This document shows positions 1 through 11,715 of a stretch of 64,000 nt of DNA, in pieces. Source of the stretch: Hydra vulgaris (taxonomy: Eukaryota > Cnidaria > Hydrozoa > Anthoathecata > Hydridae); NCBI RefSeq assembly GCF_038396675.1, contig NC_088921.1:44253501-44317500 (forward strand), written 5' to 3'. Made by a program: the position numbers and the translations under genes. Within the stretch, counting starts at the first letter, position 1. Every line of letters starts with the position of its first letter. Below the pieces are notes generated by a model. It searched no databases and was not told where the DNA came from. It saw only the letters and a list, made by a program, of their open reading frames with translations.

Positions 1-159
1 ATTTTATTATTTAAGTATTACTACAAATATATTCAAGATTAATATTTGGTGATTTCTCTTTTGCCTCTTCATATTCTACATTCTGCCATTTCATATTTGC
101 AAGAACCCTTTTTGGCATACTTTTGATGCATTTTTTAGTTATTTCCTTCAATTTTTATT

Positions 160-1180
160 ATGGTTTCAATGGTGAATAGTTCTTTTTATTAAATACATTT
201 TATTTGTAACATTTTCTTTATATATTTGCTTCTTTAGGAGCACCCAAACATTTTCCATAGGATTTAGGTCAGGAGAGTTTCTTGAGCAATCAAGTAATGG
301 AATATTCGGTCATAGTAGATATTTTTTAATTGATTTAGCCGTGTGACATGGTGAATCGTCCTGCATAAAGGTTTTTTTTACTGGACCAAACCATTCTGCC
401 AATTGTGGCAACAATATTTGTTCCAGAACTTTTTTATATTGTAACTGATTCATTAATCCTTCAACTATACAGAGCCTTCCCATTCCCCTTCCACATATCA
501 CTGACCAGATCATCACAAAGGTAGGGTGTTTAACAGTTTGAGCGATGCAGTCCAATAAGTATTTTTCCCTTTTTTTCTTTTTACATATTAAGTCTTCTTT
601 GTTAACACTTGGAAAGTAATCTTGTTGCTAAAGCATGCCTTAAATTATTATACAAGGATTGTTGAGTGAATCTTTAAAGTTTGATTTAAGAAAGTGGATA
701 TTTTAAAATCATTTAAATTAAATTTACCAATTTCCAATCATCTTTTGTTAAATTCCTATACTTTTTTGCCCACTTCAGCCTTTTTTGCATCATTTTTGGT
801 GTCAGTTTAGGCTTCTTAGCTAGACGTCGTGAAATGTAACCAAGATCGTGGAGGCGACGTTTAACCGTTCTCTTTGACATTTTGACTCCAGATCGGTCCA
901 GCTCTTTAGTTATTTCATTGTTGGTGGCCTGTCTATTTTCTAGAACAATCTTAGTTAGTATTCTTTCTTCGCGTGGTGTTAGGATTCTCTTCTTTCCATA
1001 TTTACCAACCCTCTTTGGCATCAAGTTCTCCATATTAACCATTTTTGTGTGTATATTTGTAAAGAAACCCGCAAAATACCACATTTTCTTGCAGTTTCAC
1101 GTTGAGAAAGATTAGTATTGATTAAAAGTGCCCTGATTTCAGCAATTTTCCAAGGTAACAAGTCCTTTCTTTTCCATAAC
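160..1180 (-). pseudogene. Tc1-like transposase, decayed
   Basis: Remnant of a cut-and-paste Tc1/mariner transposase. The N-terminal DNA-binding half (713-1084, minus) has a helix-turn-helix region with the phrase RTVKRRLHDLGY, typical of Tc1 proteins. The DDE half follows at 310-555 with VMIWSVICGRG, MQDDSPCHTA (second Asp) and continues in the same sense to about 220 with NSPDLNPMENVW (final acid). Between 556 and 712 the expected first catalytic stretch (FSDES in the family) is replaced by AT-rich sequence with several stops. Upstream of 1084 the first HTH (SQRETARKCG) is readable only in another frame. Terminal inverted repeats were not identified, so the element boundaries are unknown. 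It is non-functional. The family call is secure; the exact Tc1 clade is not. Confidence 0.85.
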
Positions 1181-1216
1181 TAAAATAAAATTTCAGTACT
1201 ACAGTAAAGATTTTAC

Positions 1217-1495
1217 TTTGTATGAATACTGTTGCTATATCTGCCCAGGATCTTCCAATGATGCCTTTTCTCTTTTAGACAAGGTGCAAAAACGCATTGT
1301 AAACATAGTTGGACCTGCACTTGCACCAACCTCCAACCATTATTACATAGTTGTAATGTTGTTTCTCTTTCTTTTTTCTGCAAATACTATAACGGGCACT
1401 GCTCTAAAGGGCTAGTGTCTCTTGAGCCACCTACTAAAATTTATTCTCGTGTTACTCGTCGTTCAATTAAGTTTCATCCTTTCAGAGTTTATTTT
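1217..1495 (+). mobile_element. 3' fragment of a LINE reverse transcriptase
   Basis: The frames at 1218-1415 and 1415-1500 encode [33 protein letters not shown] and, after a frameshift, KIYSRVTRRSIKFHPF. These match the C-terminal part of the intact LINE protein at 60226-63213 nearly residue for residue. The copy is truncated at both ends, frameshifted, and lies on the opposite strand to the intact copy. Confidence 0.85.
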
Positions 1496-1499
1496 AATT

Positions 1500-2337
1500 T
1501 TTTTAGTATGAAAGTTTACTTTTTTAAGTATTATAATATCTTTTCCAAAAAATATCTTGAAAATCTTAAGAATCTGAGAGCCATTAAAAAATTTTGATCT
1601 CCTATATAGTTGAATAACATTATTTCATTACTTTTGGGATCTATCCTGCACTCTGATGTCTACATCATATTCAAAATCTCTTCAAATCTGCAATTTGAAA
1701 TCATTTTATTTTAAAATTATTTTAAAAAAATTAACTGATTTTAAAAATCAATTACATTATTTTTAAATTGAATTTTTGTAAACATGCGATATACATTTTT
1801 GGTAATCATCTTCTCGTTACTTAAAAAAATTATTCGTTTTTTAATAGATAATCAGGTTAAATTTAGAAAATCTAATAATCTTAATAATCAGGTTAAATTT
1901 AGAAAATCTTGTCGCTACTAAACAAGAAATGTAAATATTTAGAGATTTGTATAATGCAAAATGGTTTTAAACCTTTATCAAAAATTCAACAGATAATTGT
2001 TTTCTACACTGTTAAAATTTTTTTAGCAGAACTTTAACTCATCTGTAAACCATTTAAAATATTGTACAGAATAAAATGACCCAAATATACATAATAACTG
2101 CTTCTTTTATAACTCTTGAATTACGGAAGATGAATTTATCATTTACTAAGGTATTTTAGGTCCGTGATCAATTAAGAACTTCCACTTACTTGGTTAATTT
2201 TGGAATATACTATTATATACAGTAAAAAGTATTTAAAGTAAAATATATGAATTCAAATTATTTTATATATGCTACTATTTTGTTCTTTATTTTAGATACT
2301 AACAATAAATAGAATACTTACATAATAGTATTGATAA

Positions 2338-2338
<1 letters not shown>
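1500..2338. other. AT-rich stretch without a gene
   Basis: No coding signature was seen. The only structure noted is a 27-bp sequence (core tcaggttaaatttagaaaat) repeated directly at about 1850 and 1886 with a 36-bp period. Confidence 0.6.
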
Positions 2339-2406
<68 letters not shown>

Positions 2407-2714
2407 AAGAAGAAGAAGAAGAAGAAGAAGAAGAAGAAAAAGAAGAAGAAGAAGAAGAAGAAGAAGAAGAAGAAGAAGAAGAAGAAGAAGAAGAAGAAGA
2501 AGAAGAAGAAGAAGAAGAAGAAGAAGAAGAAGAAGAAGAAGAAGAAGAAGAAGAAGAAGAAGAAGAAGAAGAAGAAGAAGAAGAAGAAGAAGAAGAAGAA
2601 GAAGAAGAAGAAGAAGAAGAAGAAGAAGAAGAAGAAGAAGAAGAAGAAGAAGAAGAAGAAGAAGAAGAAGAAGAAGAAGAAGAAGAAGAAGAAGAAGAAG
2701 AAGAAGAAGAAGAA
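2339..2714. repeat. (AAT)n then (GAA)n trinucleotide array
   Basis: About 13 AAT units (2339-2378) pass directly into about 112 GAA units (2377-2714). The purine strand is on +. A single interruption (an extra A-rich unit) lies near 2438-2441, leaving over 270 bp of pure GAA/TTC. The right flank returns to AAT/AAC-like triplets. The long poly-Phe reading frame on the minus strand is an artefact of TTC repeats. Confidence 0.97.
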
Positions 2715-3270
2715 CAATAATAACAATAATAATAATAACAATAATAACAAGAATATTTAAAGTATTATAAATAATAAAATCGAAATATCATTATTAAGAA
2801 TAAACATAAATAATTGATTGACAAAGAAGGATTACTCATGCAGAAACCTGATCAAAGGAGTGTCACCAAATAATTATATTATTAATAATAATTTAAAAAC
2901 TAATAATAATAACTTTATTCATTAATAGAGCAAAAAAAACAGCAAAAATAATAGTATTTATAATATTTATAAAAATAATAGTAATAATAAAAATAGCAGT
3001 ATTAAAAATAGTAAATAATAATGACAAAAACAATAAAGTTTCTATAAAAATATTAAGAAGAAAAAGAAAAGTAAGAAAACTAAAAAAAGTTAATAATCGT
3101 AAAAAATGAAAATAAAATTTTGTTTAAATTTTTTTTTTTTAAATAAATAAATGAAGATAAATTATTTTGAAGTTTTAATTTTTAATAAAGTACACAAGAC
3201 TTCGATTCCATTGACTCGTGCACTGATGTGTAACTGAATACTTACCATACCTCAAAGTTTTATAGGGAGG
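2715..3270. other. AT-rich, AAT-like low-complexity DNA
   Basis: Dominated by degenerate AAT/ATA triplets, probably decayed microsatellite. No gene seen. Confidence 0.6.
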
Positions 3271-3924
3271 TAGGGGAGAGTGACCTAAAACGGGCTCCTT
3301 TCCAAAAAATGATAGAATCAGCTATCTATAACCAACCGAAAATTACAAACAAAGTATTTTTCAGGAAATTCAATCTATGCTCTACAATTTAACATCAAAA
3401 AATAAAGGTGTAGCTATGCCTTTCATTAGGAAATAACCGTTGAACTAAGAGATGCTAGGGGCCCGTTGCACCCTTGAGGTAGCCTAAAATAGGCCCCTTA
3501 TTTAATTTCTGAATAAAACCTAATTATTAAACAAAAATTGACTGTAATTTATTGATGGTACATAATTTTCTGTTCATTATTTACATTAAATTTTGAGACT
3601 CTGAGTAAACTCAACTGAGGCAGAATGTCCAATGTGCCTAAATTGAAGTGACATCTCTCGAATTAATCTTGTGCAAATTAAAAGATAATATGTTTAATTT
3701 TAAAAAATATCAAAAAATATAATAAACATAAGTGCTTTTTATAATTGCAATAAAAATAAATACAATATTTAGCTCAACAAAATTTAAAAGTGATCTTTTC
3801 AAATATATTTAAAAAAATGAAACCTCAGTTTTATTTATTACTTATAGCGGTAAAGATTAGTTATCTTTATTGTTCAATTCTTCAGCACATAACACTGCTT
3901 TTTTTATTGGTTTTATTATTTTTA

Positions 3925-5585
3925 TCAGTTTCTTTGATGAAGTGTGGTCTTTTTTTGGCTTTCGTAATTTTTTTTTTCTTTTGCTCTTTTGATTTCTGTT
4001 AATAACTTTCGGTTTTCTTTTAATAACATTTTTATTGTCTTTATATTTTGCTTTTCTTCCAAATCATATTTGTATGGACTGCTTGTCAAAACAGCAGTAA
4101 ACCCTTGTGCTGATGATTTTTTTTTTCGAGGAGTAATAATCTTTGGAATAGGAGAAACTTTTGTCAGGGGAAAATATTGGTTTTTATTTGATACTGTTGG
4201 TGGAATAACTGGCTCTGAAAAGTTGAGACTTTGTGTCAGAACTTGATTAACAACTGGCGTTACAACTTTTGAGGCCTGAAGCTCAATGAGCAGATCCTCA
4301 TTTTGAGCAATGTCTAGAATCTGCTTTGGCGAGATTAATGTTTGACCAGGAACATCTTCAAACGTTATTTTTTTTATTGAGCAACTGCAGAGGAATATCA
4401 GTTGAAAGTGCTGAGGCAAAATCATTGTCTGTAAAAACATTTCGATTTATCGGGAAAATGCCAGTCTTAACAAAACCATTAGCAGCAAATAGCTATTTTT
4501 GAACAGTTCGGCTATTTGATAAGTTGTTACAACTCGTCCAGGATGATTTCTCAGCCAATTTTTAACCTCTTGTGCATAATAAGTCATTAAAGGCTTCATA
4601 AAAGCTACATCTAAAGGTTGAAGTCTATGGCTACAATGTGGTGGAAGACACAATAAGATAACGTTATTTTGACGAGCTAGATTAATTACTTTTAGATTTG
4701 AAGTATGAGTTTTATGCCCATCTAATATTACCAAAACAAGCTTATGTTGGGTTAGCATGCTTTACAAAGTGCATGAACCAAGTAAAAAATATATCACTTT
4801 GCATCCAACCTGATGGGTTACAAACAGCAATTGAACTGGGCGGTGCAGAATCCATTAGTTCAGATGTCATGTAAACTCTTGGAAAAACAAAAAGAGGTGG
4901 CACAAAATTGCCTAAATGCAGATTTCTACTGTAACCAACTGCCCATGCTCAGCAGAAGTTAGGCATCCAACCTGTTTCTTTCCACGAATAGCAACCACTT
5001 TTGATGGCTTATTTGGAACAGTAGTAATGCCTGTTTCATCAACATTATAAACACGATTCGTAAAAAAGTGATGCTTTTCCTGCAATGCTTGCAATAAATC
5101 AAAAAACTTTCAGACACTGGCTTGATTAAAGCCCTGTGCTCTTGCTGCAGAAGTTGGCTCTGGTGTTCTTACAGATAATTGAGGGTGTCGAGTCAAAAAT
5201 CCATGAAACCAATTAGCACCAGCTTGTTCACTTTTTGAACTGAACCTTCTATGAAGATTGTTAAGTTTAGCAAACTGGAGGCAACTTTACGCAAAACTTG
5301 AGGTGTTAAACCAAAAAGCATAACTTCCATTTGCTTGATATGAGTCACCAGCTTATTTTCCATTTCAATAGAAAACACACATTTTACTGATTCAAGTGAT
5401 TTCAACGAGGCTTGTACAAAGTTCAAATTAAGTCTACACTTTTTTTGCAAAGTACTTTGTGGTACATTGAACTGCTTGCATGCTTTTTTTAATCCCATTT
5501 CTTTCTTTCTTACAGCCTCAAAAGCTGATGACATAGACCTCTCACTCCAACACTGCCTTTTTGTTTTTCTTACATATTTCCCCAT
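3925..5585 (-). pseudogene. pogo/Tigger-type (jerky-like) transposase, broken
   Basis: Starts at 5585 with a psq-type helix-turn-helix: basic KTKRQCWSERSM, then KKACKQFNVPQSTLQKK at about residues 33-50. The DDE_1 domain follows in pieces. 4912-5094 has VYNVDETGITTVPNKP (first Asp) and GKKQVGCLTSAEHGQ. 4447-4758 has LVLVILDGHKTHTSN (second Asp) and CLPPHCSHRLQPLDVAFMKP (third Asp), then NHPGRVVTTYQIAELF. The tail at 3925-4440 contains ISPKQILDIAQ, PRKKKSSAQGFTAVLTSSPYK and a basic C terminus, as in jerky/Tigger proteins. Several frameshifts and stops separate the pieces, so no functional product is expected. The TIRs of the surrounding element show that it belongs to that element. Confidence 0.88.
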
Positions 5586-5689
5586 ATCTAAAACAAGAGG
5601 AATTGATAGAAAAAAAGCTTATAAAATCAGTCCAATAATATGTATACATTGTATTTAATAAAGATTGATAAAAAGTATTGCCAAATCTA

Positions 5690-6983
5690 TTGGGTTGGGG
5701 AATATATTCATAGCGTTTTTATCAAAGACTTTTATTTAAGGGAAATCTTTACTTATAATAATAAATTAATCGATTATGTATTCGCCATCGCTGTTTACGA
5801 CCTCCTTCCACCTCTCGACCAATTTGTCAATGCCTTTCCGCCAAAAATCGCCCGGTCTAGTATCGAAGAAGTTACTTGACTCAGTTTTTAAGGTCCTCTT
5901 CATTATCGAAGGTAACGCCCCTCATATGGTTCGACAGAGATCGGAAAAGATGGTAATCTGTGGGTGCAAGATCCGGTGAATACGGCGGATGCAGAAGGAC
6001 CTCCCATTCGAGCTCTTGGAGTGTGGCTTTGACGACTTGTGCAACATGGCGTCTTGCGTTGTCGTGAAGGAGTATGGTTCGCCTTGTCGATGAGGTCTTT
6101 TCAGTTGAATAGCTTCATTTACGCGGCGTAGCTGGGCTATGTAGAGCTCCTTGATGATCGTGACATTCCTATCGAGCATTTCCCAGTGCACCATGCCCTC
6201 CCAGTCCCACCAAACACATATCATGATCTTCTTTGGATGAAGATCATGCTTGACTCTGGGCTTTGGCCTATCTCCTGGTGCCACCCATTCCTTCCTTTGC
6301 TTCATATTAATGTATAGACACCATTTATCATCTCCCGTGACGATTCGATACAAAAAGCGCTGTTTATGACCGTGTGTTGCTCGATGGCGGGCGAGATGTT
6401 GAGAAGCAATTTGAAGGCGATTTTCTTTGTTTACTTCGCTCAACTCGTGAGGTACCCAGGCTCCCAATTTTTCAGCAAATCCCATTGAACGAAGATGGTT
6501 GAGAATCGTTTTATGATCACAGTTCATTTTTTCGGCCAATTCACAACTTGTTTGGTGACCGTCCTCCTTTAAAAGTTCTTGAGACGCTCTTTGTCGAAGT
6601 CAGAATGTCTCCCACTGCGAGGTGTGTCGTCGACGTCAAAATCACCATTTTTAAACTTTGCAACCCATTTTCGTGCAGTGGACTCACCTATGACACCGTC
6701 TCCGTATACGTTGCAAATGTCCCGGGTTGCTTCAGCAGTCTTTTGGCCTCGATCAAAAGCGAAGAAAAGTAGGTGTCGAAAATGTTGTTTTTTACCTCCT
6801 GGATATTCCATTTTTAAGCCTTAAAAGTAACAAAAAATTAAATTATTCCAAAAGACGATTGGGACAGTTTTGTAGAACAGAAAGAGCTCTATCGAATGAA
6901 TATTTACACTTTGTCAAACAGAAACAAATCGTTGTAACTTAAAATAAAATATAAAAACGCTACGAATATATTCCCCAACCCAA
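5690..6983. mobile_element. mariner transposon nested in the pogo-like element
   Basis: The left end reads ttgggttggggaatatattc from 5690, and the right end reads the same on the minus strand from 6983. The inverted repeats run about 32 bp (one mismatch, cat/cgt, before gcgttttta). TA flanks both ends (5688-5689, 6984-6985). The 1,294-bp length is standard for mariner. The insertion lies just upstream of the pogo-like gene start. Confidence 0.96.
5766..6811 (-). pseudogene. mariner transposase (Mos1-type), frameshifted
   Basis: The start MEYPGGKKQHFRHLLFFAF at 6811 opens the paired HTH domain, with STARKWVAKFKNGDFDVDD. After a frameshift near 6560, the frame from 6539 has DHKTILNHLRSMGFAEKL, the mariner hallmark WVPHELSE, and VTGDDKWCLYINMKQRKEW (first Asp). 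A second shift near 6080 moves the reading into a frame with LLHDNARRHVAQ (second Asp) and HPPYSPDLAPTDYHLF (third Asp, so DD34D type). A third single-base slip lies in an A-run near 5890. The stop is at 5766-5768. All catalytic residues are visible but three indels break the gene, which suggests fairly recent decay. Confidence 0.93.
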
Positions 6984-7242
6984 TATAATTAAGTAAGATT
7001 TACATATTTTCACAAAAATTACAAATTATAATCAATATTCAAATATATATGTAAATAAATGACATGAATAAAAAATTTTTAAAAATACAAATACATAGCT
7101 GTTGCTTTAAATTACAATAAAAAACAGCAAAGGAAGTCGTTGCAAATACCTTCTTTAAATAAAAATATTTATAAAACCCGTTACTACATTTATAATATTG
7201 CCAATTTATTCTTTTTTTAACTGACACTAAGCTGAAATATTT

Positions 7243-7324
7243 TGCCGTAAAATCTTGCTAATTGCACGGGTGAAATGGGCCCCTGGGCCCATTTCACCCG
7301 TGCAATTAGCAAGATTTTACGGCA
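7243..7324. repeat. 82-bp near-perfect palindrome
   Basis: Two 40-bp arms are exact reverse complements separated by 2 bp (ct). The arm begins tgccgtaaaatcttgctaat and ends gggtgaaatgggccc at the centre. The central motif resembles the subterminal ggtgagatgggcccc of the enclosing pogo-like element's right end, so the palindrome probably arose from two inverted copies of its terminal sequence. Confidence 0.97.
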
Positions 7325-7739
7325 TCCCATTTTACGGCAATTTCAACCGGTTTGGAGTGTGTTATTGATATTTAGTGAAAAAATAAATTGTTAGACTATT
7401 CTCATATATAGACAATCTTGTGCCAATAAAAAGATAACATGTTAAAGCTTTAAAAAGTAATAACACAATAAACATAAGTGTTTTTTACGATTATATCAAA
7501 AAAATTTCAAAAGTACTAATTTCAAATATTCCTTTTGCCAAAAGATAACAATGAAAAAAACTATTTTACGGATGGTTTTTTTAAATGTTTATAGTCTGCT
7601 GCACAATATTCTACAGTTAAATTTATAACAATTATTGTCCAAGCATGAGATTTGATAGGGGCCCATCTCACCTTAAGGGCCCGTTTTAGACCACTTTCCC
7701 CTACATTTGGTTTTTCATTATTGATGTTTCTAGTTAAAT

Positions 7740-8570
7740 GTGAATGTATAAATCGAGTTTAAGTAAAGAAGGTTGTAATAGAGAAATGTAAATTTTTATT
7801 AAGGTAGTCAAAAACAAAAAGAAGATTAGAAAATCTAACTAGTGCTGACAAGGTAGGAATTTTAATTTTTTTAAAGAAGTTTGAAGTTTCTGTATTATGG
7901 AGTTGAAAATTTATTTATCGGATTGATTGGCACTGAGCTGATAATAGTTTATTAATATCACAGTTGTCAATTTGTCCCCAAACCAAATGTAGTTGAGATG
8001 AGTCTGAAAAATTGCAAAATAAAGATTCTTAAGAGTATCAACATAATGGCAAATTATTGAAAGCATGTCATTAGCAAGTCATTAGCTCGATTAAGTTTTT
8101 TACGAAGTGTATCTGGTATTAAAATTCCATGAGAGGTTCGAATCTATAAAAATACAAAGATATTTATCAACGCGTCTTGGATATAAACGTTTATTAATAA
8201 TTTTAACTTTAGTTATAGATTGTTGTATAAAAGTTTTTGTCTTGGAGATGGAAAAAATATTAGTTCTGTTTTTTTCAAGTTCAGATAAATTAAGTTTGCA
8301 TTCAGCCAATGAACTAAACCTTTTAGGTCTAAGTTTATATTCTTACACAAGATATGATGAGACTTATTAATATGCAAAATATTAGTGCCATCAGCAAATA
8401 AATTATTTGATTTGTAAGCATTAATGCTAACAAACGGAGACAAGATTGAAACCAATTACAAGCAATTCCTCGGATTCCGTAATGTTCATGTTAAGAAATT
8501 TAAATGGTATGATTAACAGTATCGAAAGCTTTTTGTAAATTAATAAAAACACAATTAAGAAAATGACCAG
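7740..8570 (-). pseudogene. LINE reverse transcriptase remnant
   Basis: Several minus-strand pieces match non-LTR reverse transcriptases. FINLQKAFDTVNHT is at about 8515-8560 (RT motif A). NNLFADGTNILHINKSHH is at about 8350-8420, a decayed FADDTN active site in which the second Asp is Gly. VDKYLCIFIDSNLSWN follows at about 8105-8180. The order along the minus strand is correct but the frames change and stops are frequent. It resembles the LINE group at 26689-28710. From 8571 to 8805 nothing recognisable was seen. Confidence 0.75.
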
Positions 8571-8961
8571 TATGACAACTAAACCTACTCACTAGGTACT
8601 GGTTTCCATTATAGGTCCCCAAATCGGTAAGCAAAACGTGATAAAATTGCTTACCTTTCTTTAAGTAACATTTAGTAAAAAAAAAATGAGGGAAAACAAA
8701 GAATAATGAAAATAAATTGATCACGGTCCCAACCCAAACCGTTCAATATTTTATCAACTCCCTTGCGAGTTCTCCCTAAATCAGTCAATGTATGTACAGA
8801 AGTCCTATCCTTGGGGTCGCGATCGCGTCACAAAACGAGTTACCATCTTTGTAAGGGGAAAACATTGAATAAAACGCGTTATTAGTGCGTTTTATTTTAG
8901 GTTTTAACCCGGCGTTAAAATATTGAAAACACTGAAAAAAGATATTAGTGAAAACTTTTGA

Positions 8962-11290
8962 AAATCACAAAGTTTTGTACAAACGATCGATAGCATATCG
9001 TTATATGAATATTGCGATAAACTAGCTTTTGAGGCGTTAGAAAGATATATTAAAAAGTTGGAAGTACTTGGTATAAAGCAGTGCCCATACAAGTTTGCTG
9101 CTGACAAATGGAAAGATGACCCAACAGAGTGGCCTCCAATACAATACCATGATCTGTATAATTATTTAATTAAAAGTCCGAAAGTTTTTTATCCGGGAGC
9201 AATGAAAAACTATAAGGCGTTGGAAGCATATAAGTACTTTTTTTCTGGTTGGGTACAGCCTTTATATTATATTGTTTTAAATTTTGGTCATGTTCTTTTG
9301 AAAGGCGAAGTAAAGCCCTCCTACAAAACCAACAATTCTCCATATACTGCATGGGTTGCTCTTACAAAAAATGGATCAGTCTCTTACATTCTCATACAGT
9401 CTCTTAAATGGATCAGTGCTCTTACAAAAAATGGATCTAGCCACTGTAATTGCATGACAGGGTTAGTAAATGTGATATACTTAAATATTTTTATTTACAG
9501 TTTGAAAGCTATTACTATTTATCTTTACGCTCTATTAAAACAGTAGAATTTTAGTAGAATTCTTTTACAACATCTAGTAGATTTCTTCAAAAGTTTGTCA
9601 TAATATAGTTGAATTCTACAAGAATTCTACTGTTCTAGAACATAGCAAAACAATAATCAGTTAAACTTTTAATGATTATTTGTACAAGTTCTAATATTTA
9701 TCTATAGTTATTAATACTAATAATAATTTTTTAGACTCGGTGAAACATGCTCACATGTGGCTGCAATTCTTTTCAAAATCGAAGCAGCTGTCCGATTAGA
9801 AATAATTTCTAAAACCTGCACTGATGTACCATGTCAATGGAACCAAATATTTACACGTGATGTAAAACCTGCTCCAATCACAGGAATAAATTTCTATAGT
9901 GATAAAGCTAAGTGCAAGCTACAACTTAGGATGCAAGAACCTGTTGTTGCGGTAAATGTTTTTGAACAACTTTTTTATTCATATTTTTACAAATATATTA
10001 TTTTTATTTATATTATTACAAATATAAATATTCAAGTTTTTAGAAAAAAGCTTGGTTTTTCTATTTTTAAGATATATAATTAAGATTTTTATTGTTTATT
10101 TATATCGTAGAGATTTATATTTTTTTAAATAGGCATTAGCAGAAGATCAAAATCATTTTTTGAAGTCTCTTGAACAAAGTAACCCAAAAATTGCTGTATT
10201 GTCATTGTTTAAAGGTTTTCAAACCCCATTTTTAAATTAAAATGTTAATGAATTGACTTTAAAACTTCCACAAACTTTAAGAAGCTTTTATCAACATTCA
10301 TACCTTAATCTAAGTGAGCAAGACTTTGTTATAGAAGCTAACAATCTTGCTAAGTCACTGAGTATAACAGCTAATGAAGTAAATTACCTCGAAGAAGCAA
10401 CCAGAGCTCAGTCAGCCTGTGTTTTGTGGCATGAGCATAGAAGTGGAAGAATAACTGGCTCCTGTATTTATGATGTTATGCGAGCATCTCTTAAAGCTCT
10501 ATCAAAATCTTTAGTTTTAAAGATAACAAAACCTAACTTTTCTTCAATAAATACTCCTTCCTTATTATGGGGAAAAGAAAAGGAAGAAATTGCTCTAGCG
10601 GAATATATAAACATTTGCTCAGTAGATGGTTATGTAACTGAATCAATTTGTTTATCTCCTACAATGGTTCATAAAGATTTTGAAGTCATTCATATCGGTT
10701 TTTATGTTTGTCAACAAAAACCATGGTTGGGAGTCTCACCAGATGGCTTTGCTTTTTGTTCGTGTTGTGGTTATGCTGCCATAGAAGTTAAATGCCCTTA
10801 CAGTTTGAAAGAAAAAGGGTTATCAGGTGCTATAAACAGTAACAGGTTTTACATAAAAACACAAAATTCAAAATATTATTTGGATTCATCCCATTATTAT
10901 TATGCACAAATTCAATGTGAAATTTTTATTTTAGAGGTAAACTATTGTGATTTGATTGTTTGGACACCAACAGAATTTGTTGTGTGCAGAATTGAAAAGA
11001 ATCTAGATTTTATTGAAAACATAATAGTAAAAAGCCAGTTTCTGGAGAGAAGTCATCTTCCCTGATTTAATGACACGCAGGATAGAAAATGCTGAACCTA
11101 TTTTGAATCGAGAAAAGTCTAAACTTAGTTATTGCATATGTAACAATGAACAAGTGAACAATTCAACTGAAATGATGGAGATATGGTGGGTTGTGATAAG
11201 TGTGATCAGTGGTTTCATTTAAAATGTTTAAAACTTAAAAGACTTCCAACTTCAAAAGTTTGGTATTGCCAAAAATGCAAAAATGACATT
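8962..11290 (+). pseudogene. SWIM zinc finger / YqaJ nuclease / PHD finger protein of the ISL2EU-like element
   Basis: Probable exons are 8962-9461, 9735-9951 and 10133 onward. Splicing at gttagt (9462) and ttttttag (9734) joins HCNCMTG to LGETCSHVAAILF and rebuilds a SWIM CxC...CxH zinc finger. Exon 1 also has WKDDPTEWPPIQYHDLYNYL and a local duplication of gctcttacaaaaaatggatc. Exon 3 holds the YqaJ nuclease: RSGRITGSCIYDVM, SLLWGKEKEEIALAEY, LGVSPDGFAFC (acidic Asp), AAIEVKCPYS (ExK) and YYAQIQCEIFI (Gln). After a frameshift near 11035 comes a PHD-like cluster, YCICNN, then MVGCDKCDQWFHLKC and VWYCQKCKND (C4HC3), itself in another frame. An in-frame TAA lies at 10238-10240. The protein may process DNA ends during transposition; that role is inferred. 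The start codon is not located. Confidence 0.8.
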
Positions 11291-11715
11291 AAAAGTAAAT
11301 ATTTATATTTTATAATTGCTTGTATTTTTTTATATTGAAAACAAATTATATAACTAAAGAAATTTTTTATAATCCTAATAGTTTATTTCAGGAAGTAACA
11401 AATTTGTGTGCGATGTGATGGTGCATTCTAAGAAAAGAAATCAAGATTTATGCTAAGGTGCTGCGCTACTTATAAAAAACGGTTATTTTCATAGCCACAT
11501 ATTATTAAAAACATTATAGCATAAAATTTAATTGGTAAAGCTTGGTATGGTAAACTTTATAAGTTAAATTTCACATATAATTTTTTAAGATTAAAAATAA
11601 AGCAAATTAATAAAAAAATATAGATATATTAAATGGGCTGTTACTTTCAGTTATAGTTTATTTATAACACCTAAACAAATTTAAGAAAAATAATTCTATT
11701 ATTTTTACTATGGTG

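Larger units (their letters stand above)
3273..7701. mobile_element. pogo/Tigger-like DNA transposon with TA target duplication
   Basis: The ends form inverted repeats: ggggagagtgacctaaaacg reads inward from 3273, and ggggaaagtggtctaaaacg reads inward on the minus strand from 7701. Both ends are flanked by TA (3271-3272 and 7702-7703), the target of the Tc1/mariner/pogo superfamily. Subterminal sequence is rich in ggggccc and gggcccatttcaccc motifs on both sides, possible transposase-binding repeats. Inside are a broken pogo-type transposase gene on the minus strand (3925-5585), a nested mariner (5690-6983) and a long palindrome (7243-7324). Total 4,429 bp; about 3.1 kb without the mariner. 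Confidence 0.85.

Noticed and set aside
2292-2750. 152-codon poly-Leu/poly-Phe frame on the minus strand
   Set aside because: It is the translation of the AAT/GAA microsatellite; no protein is implied.
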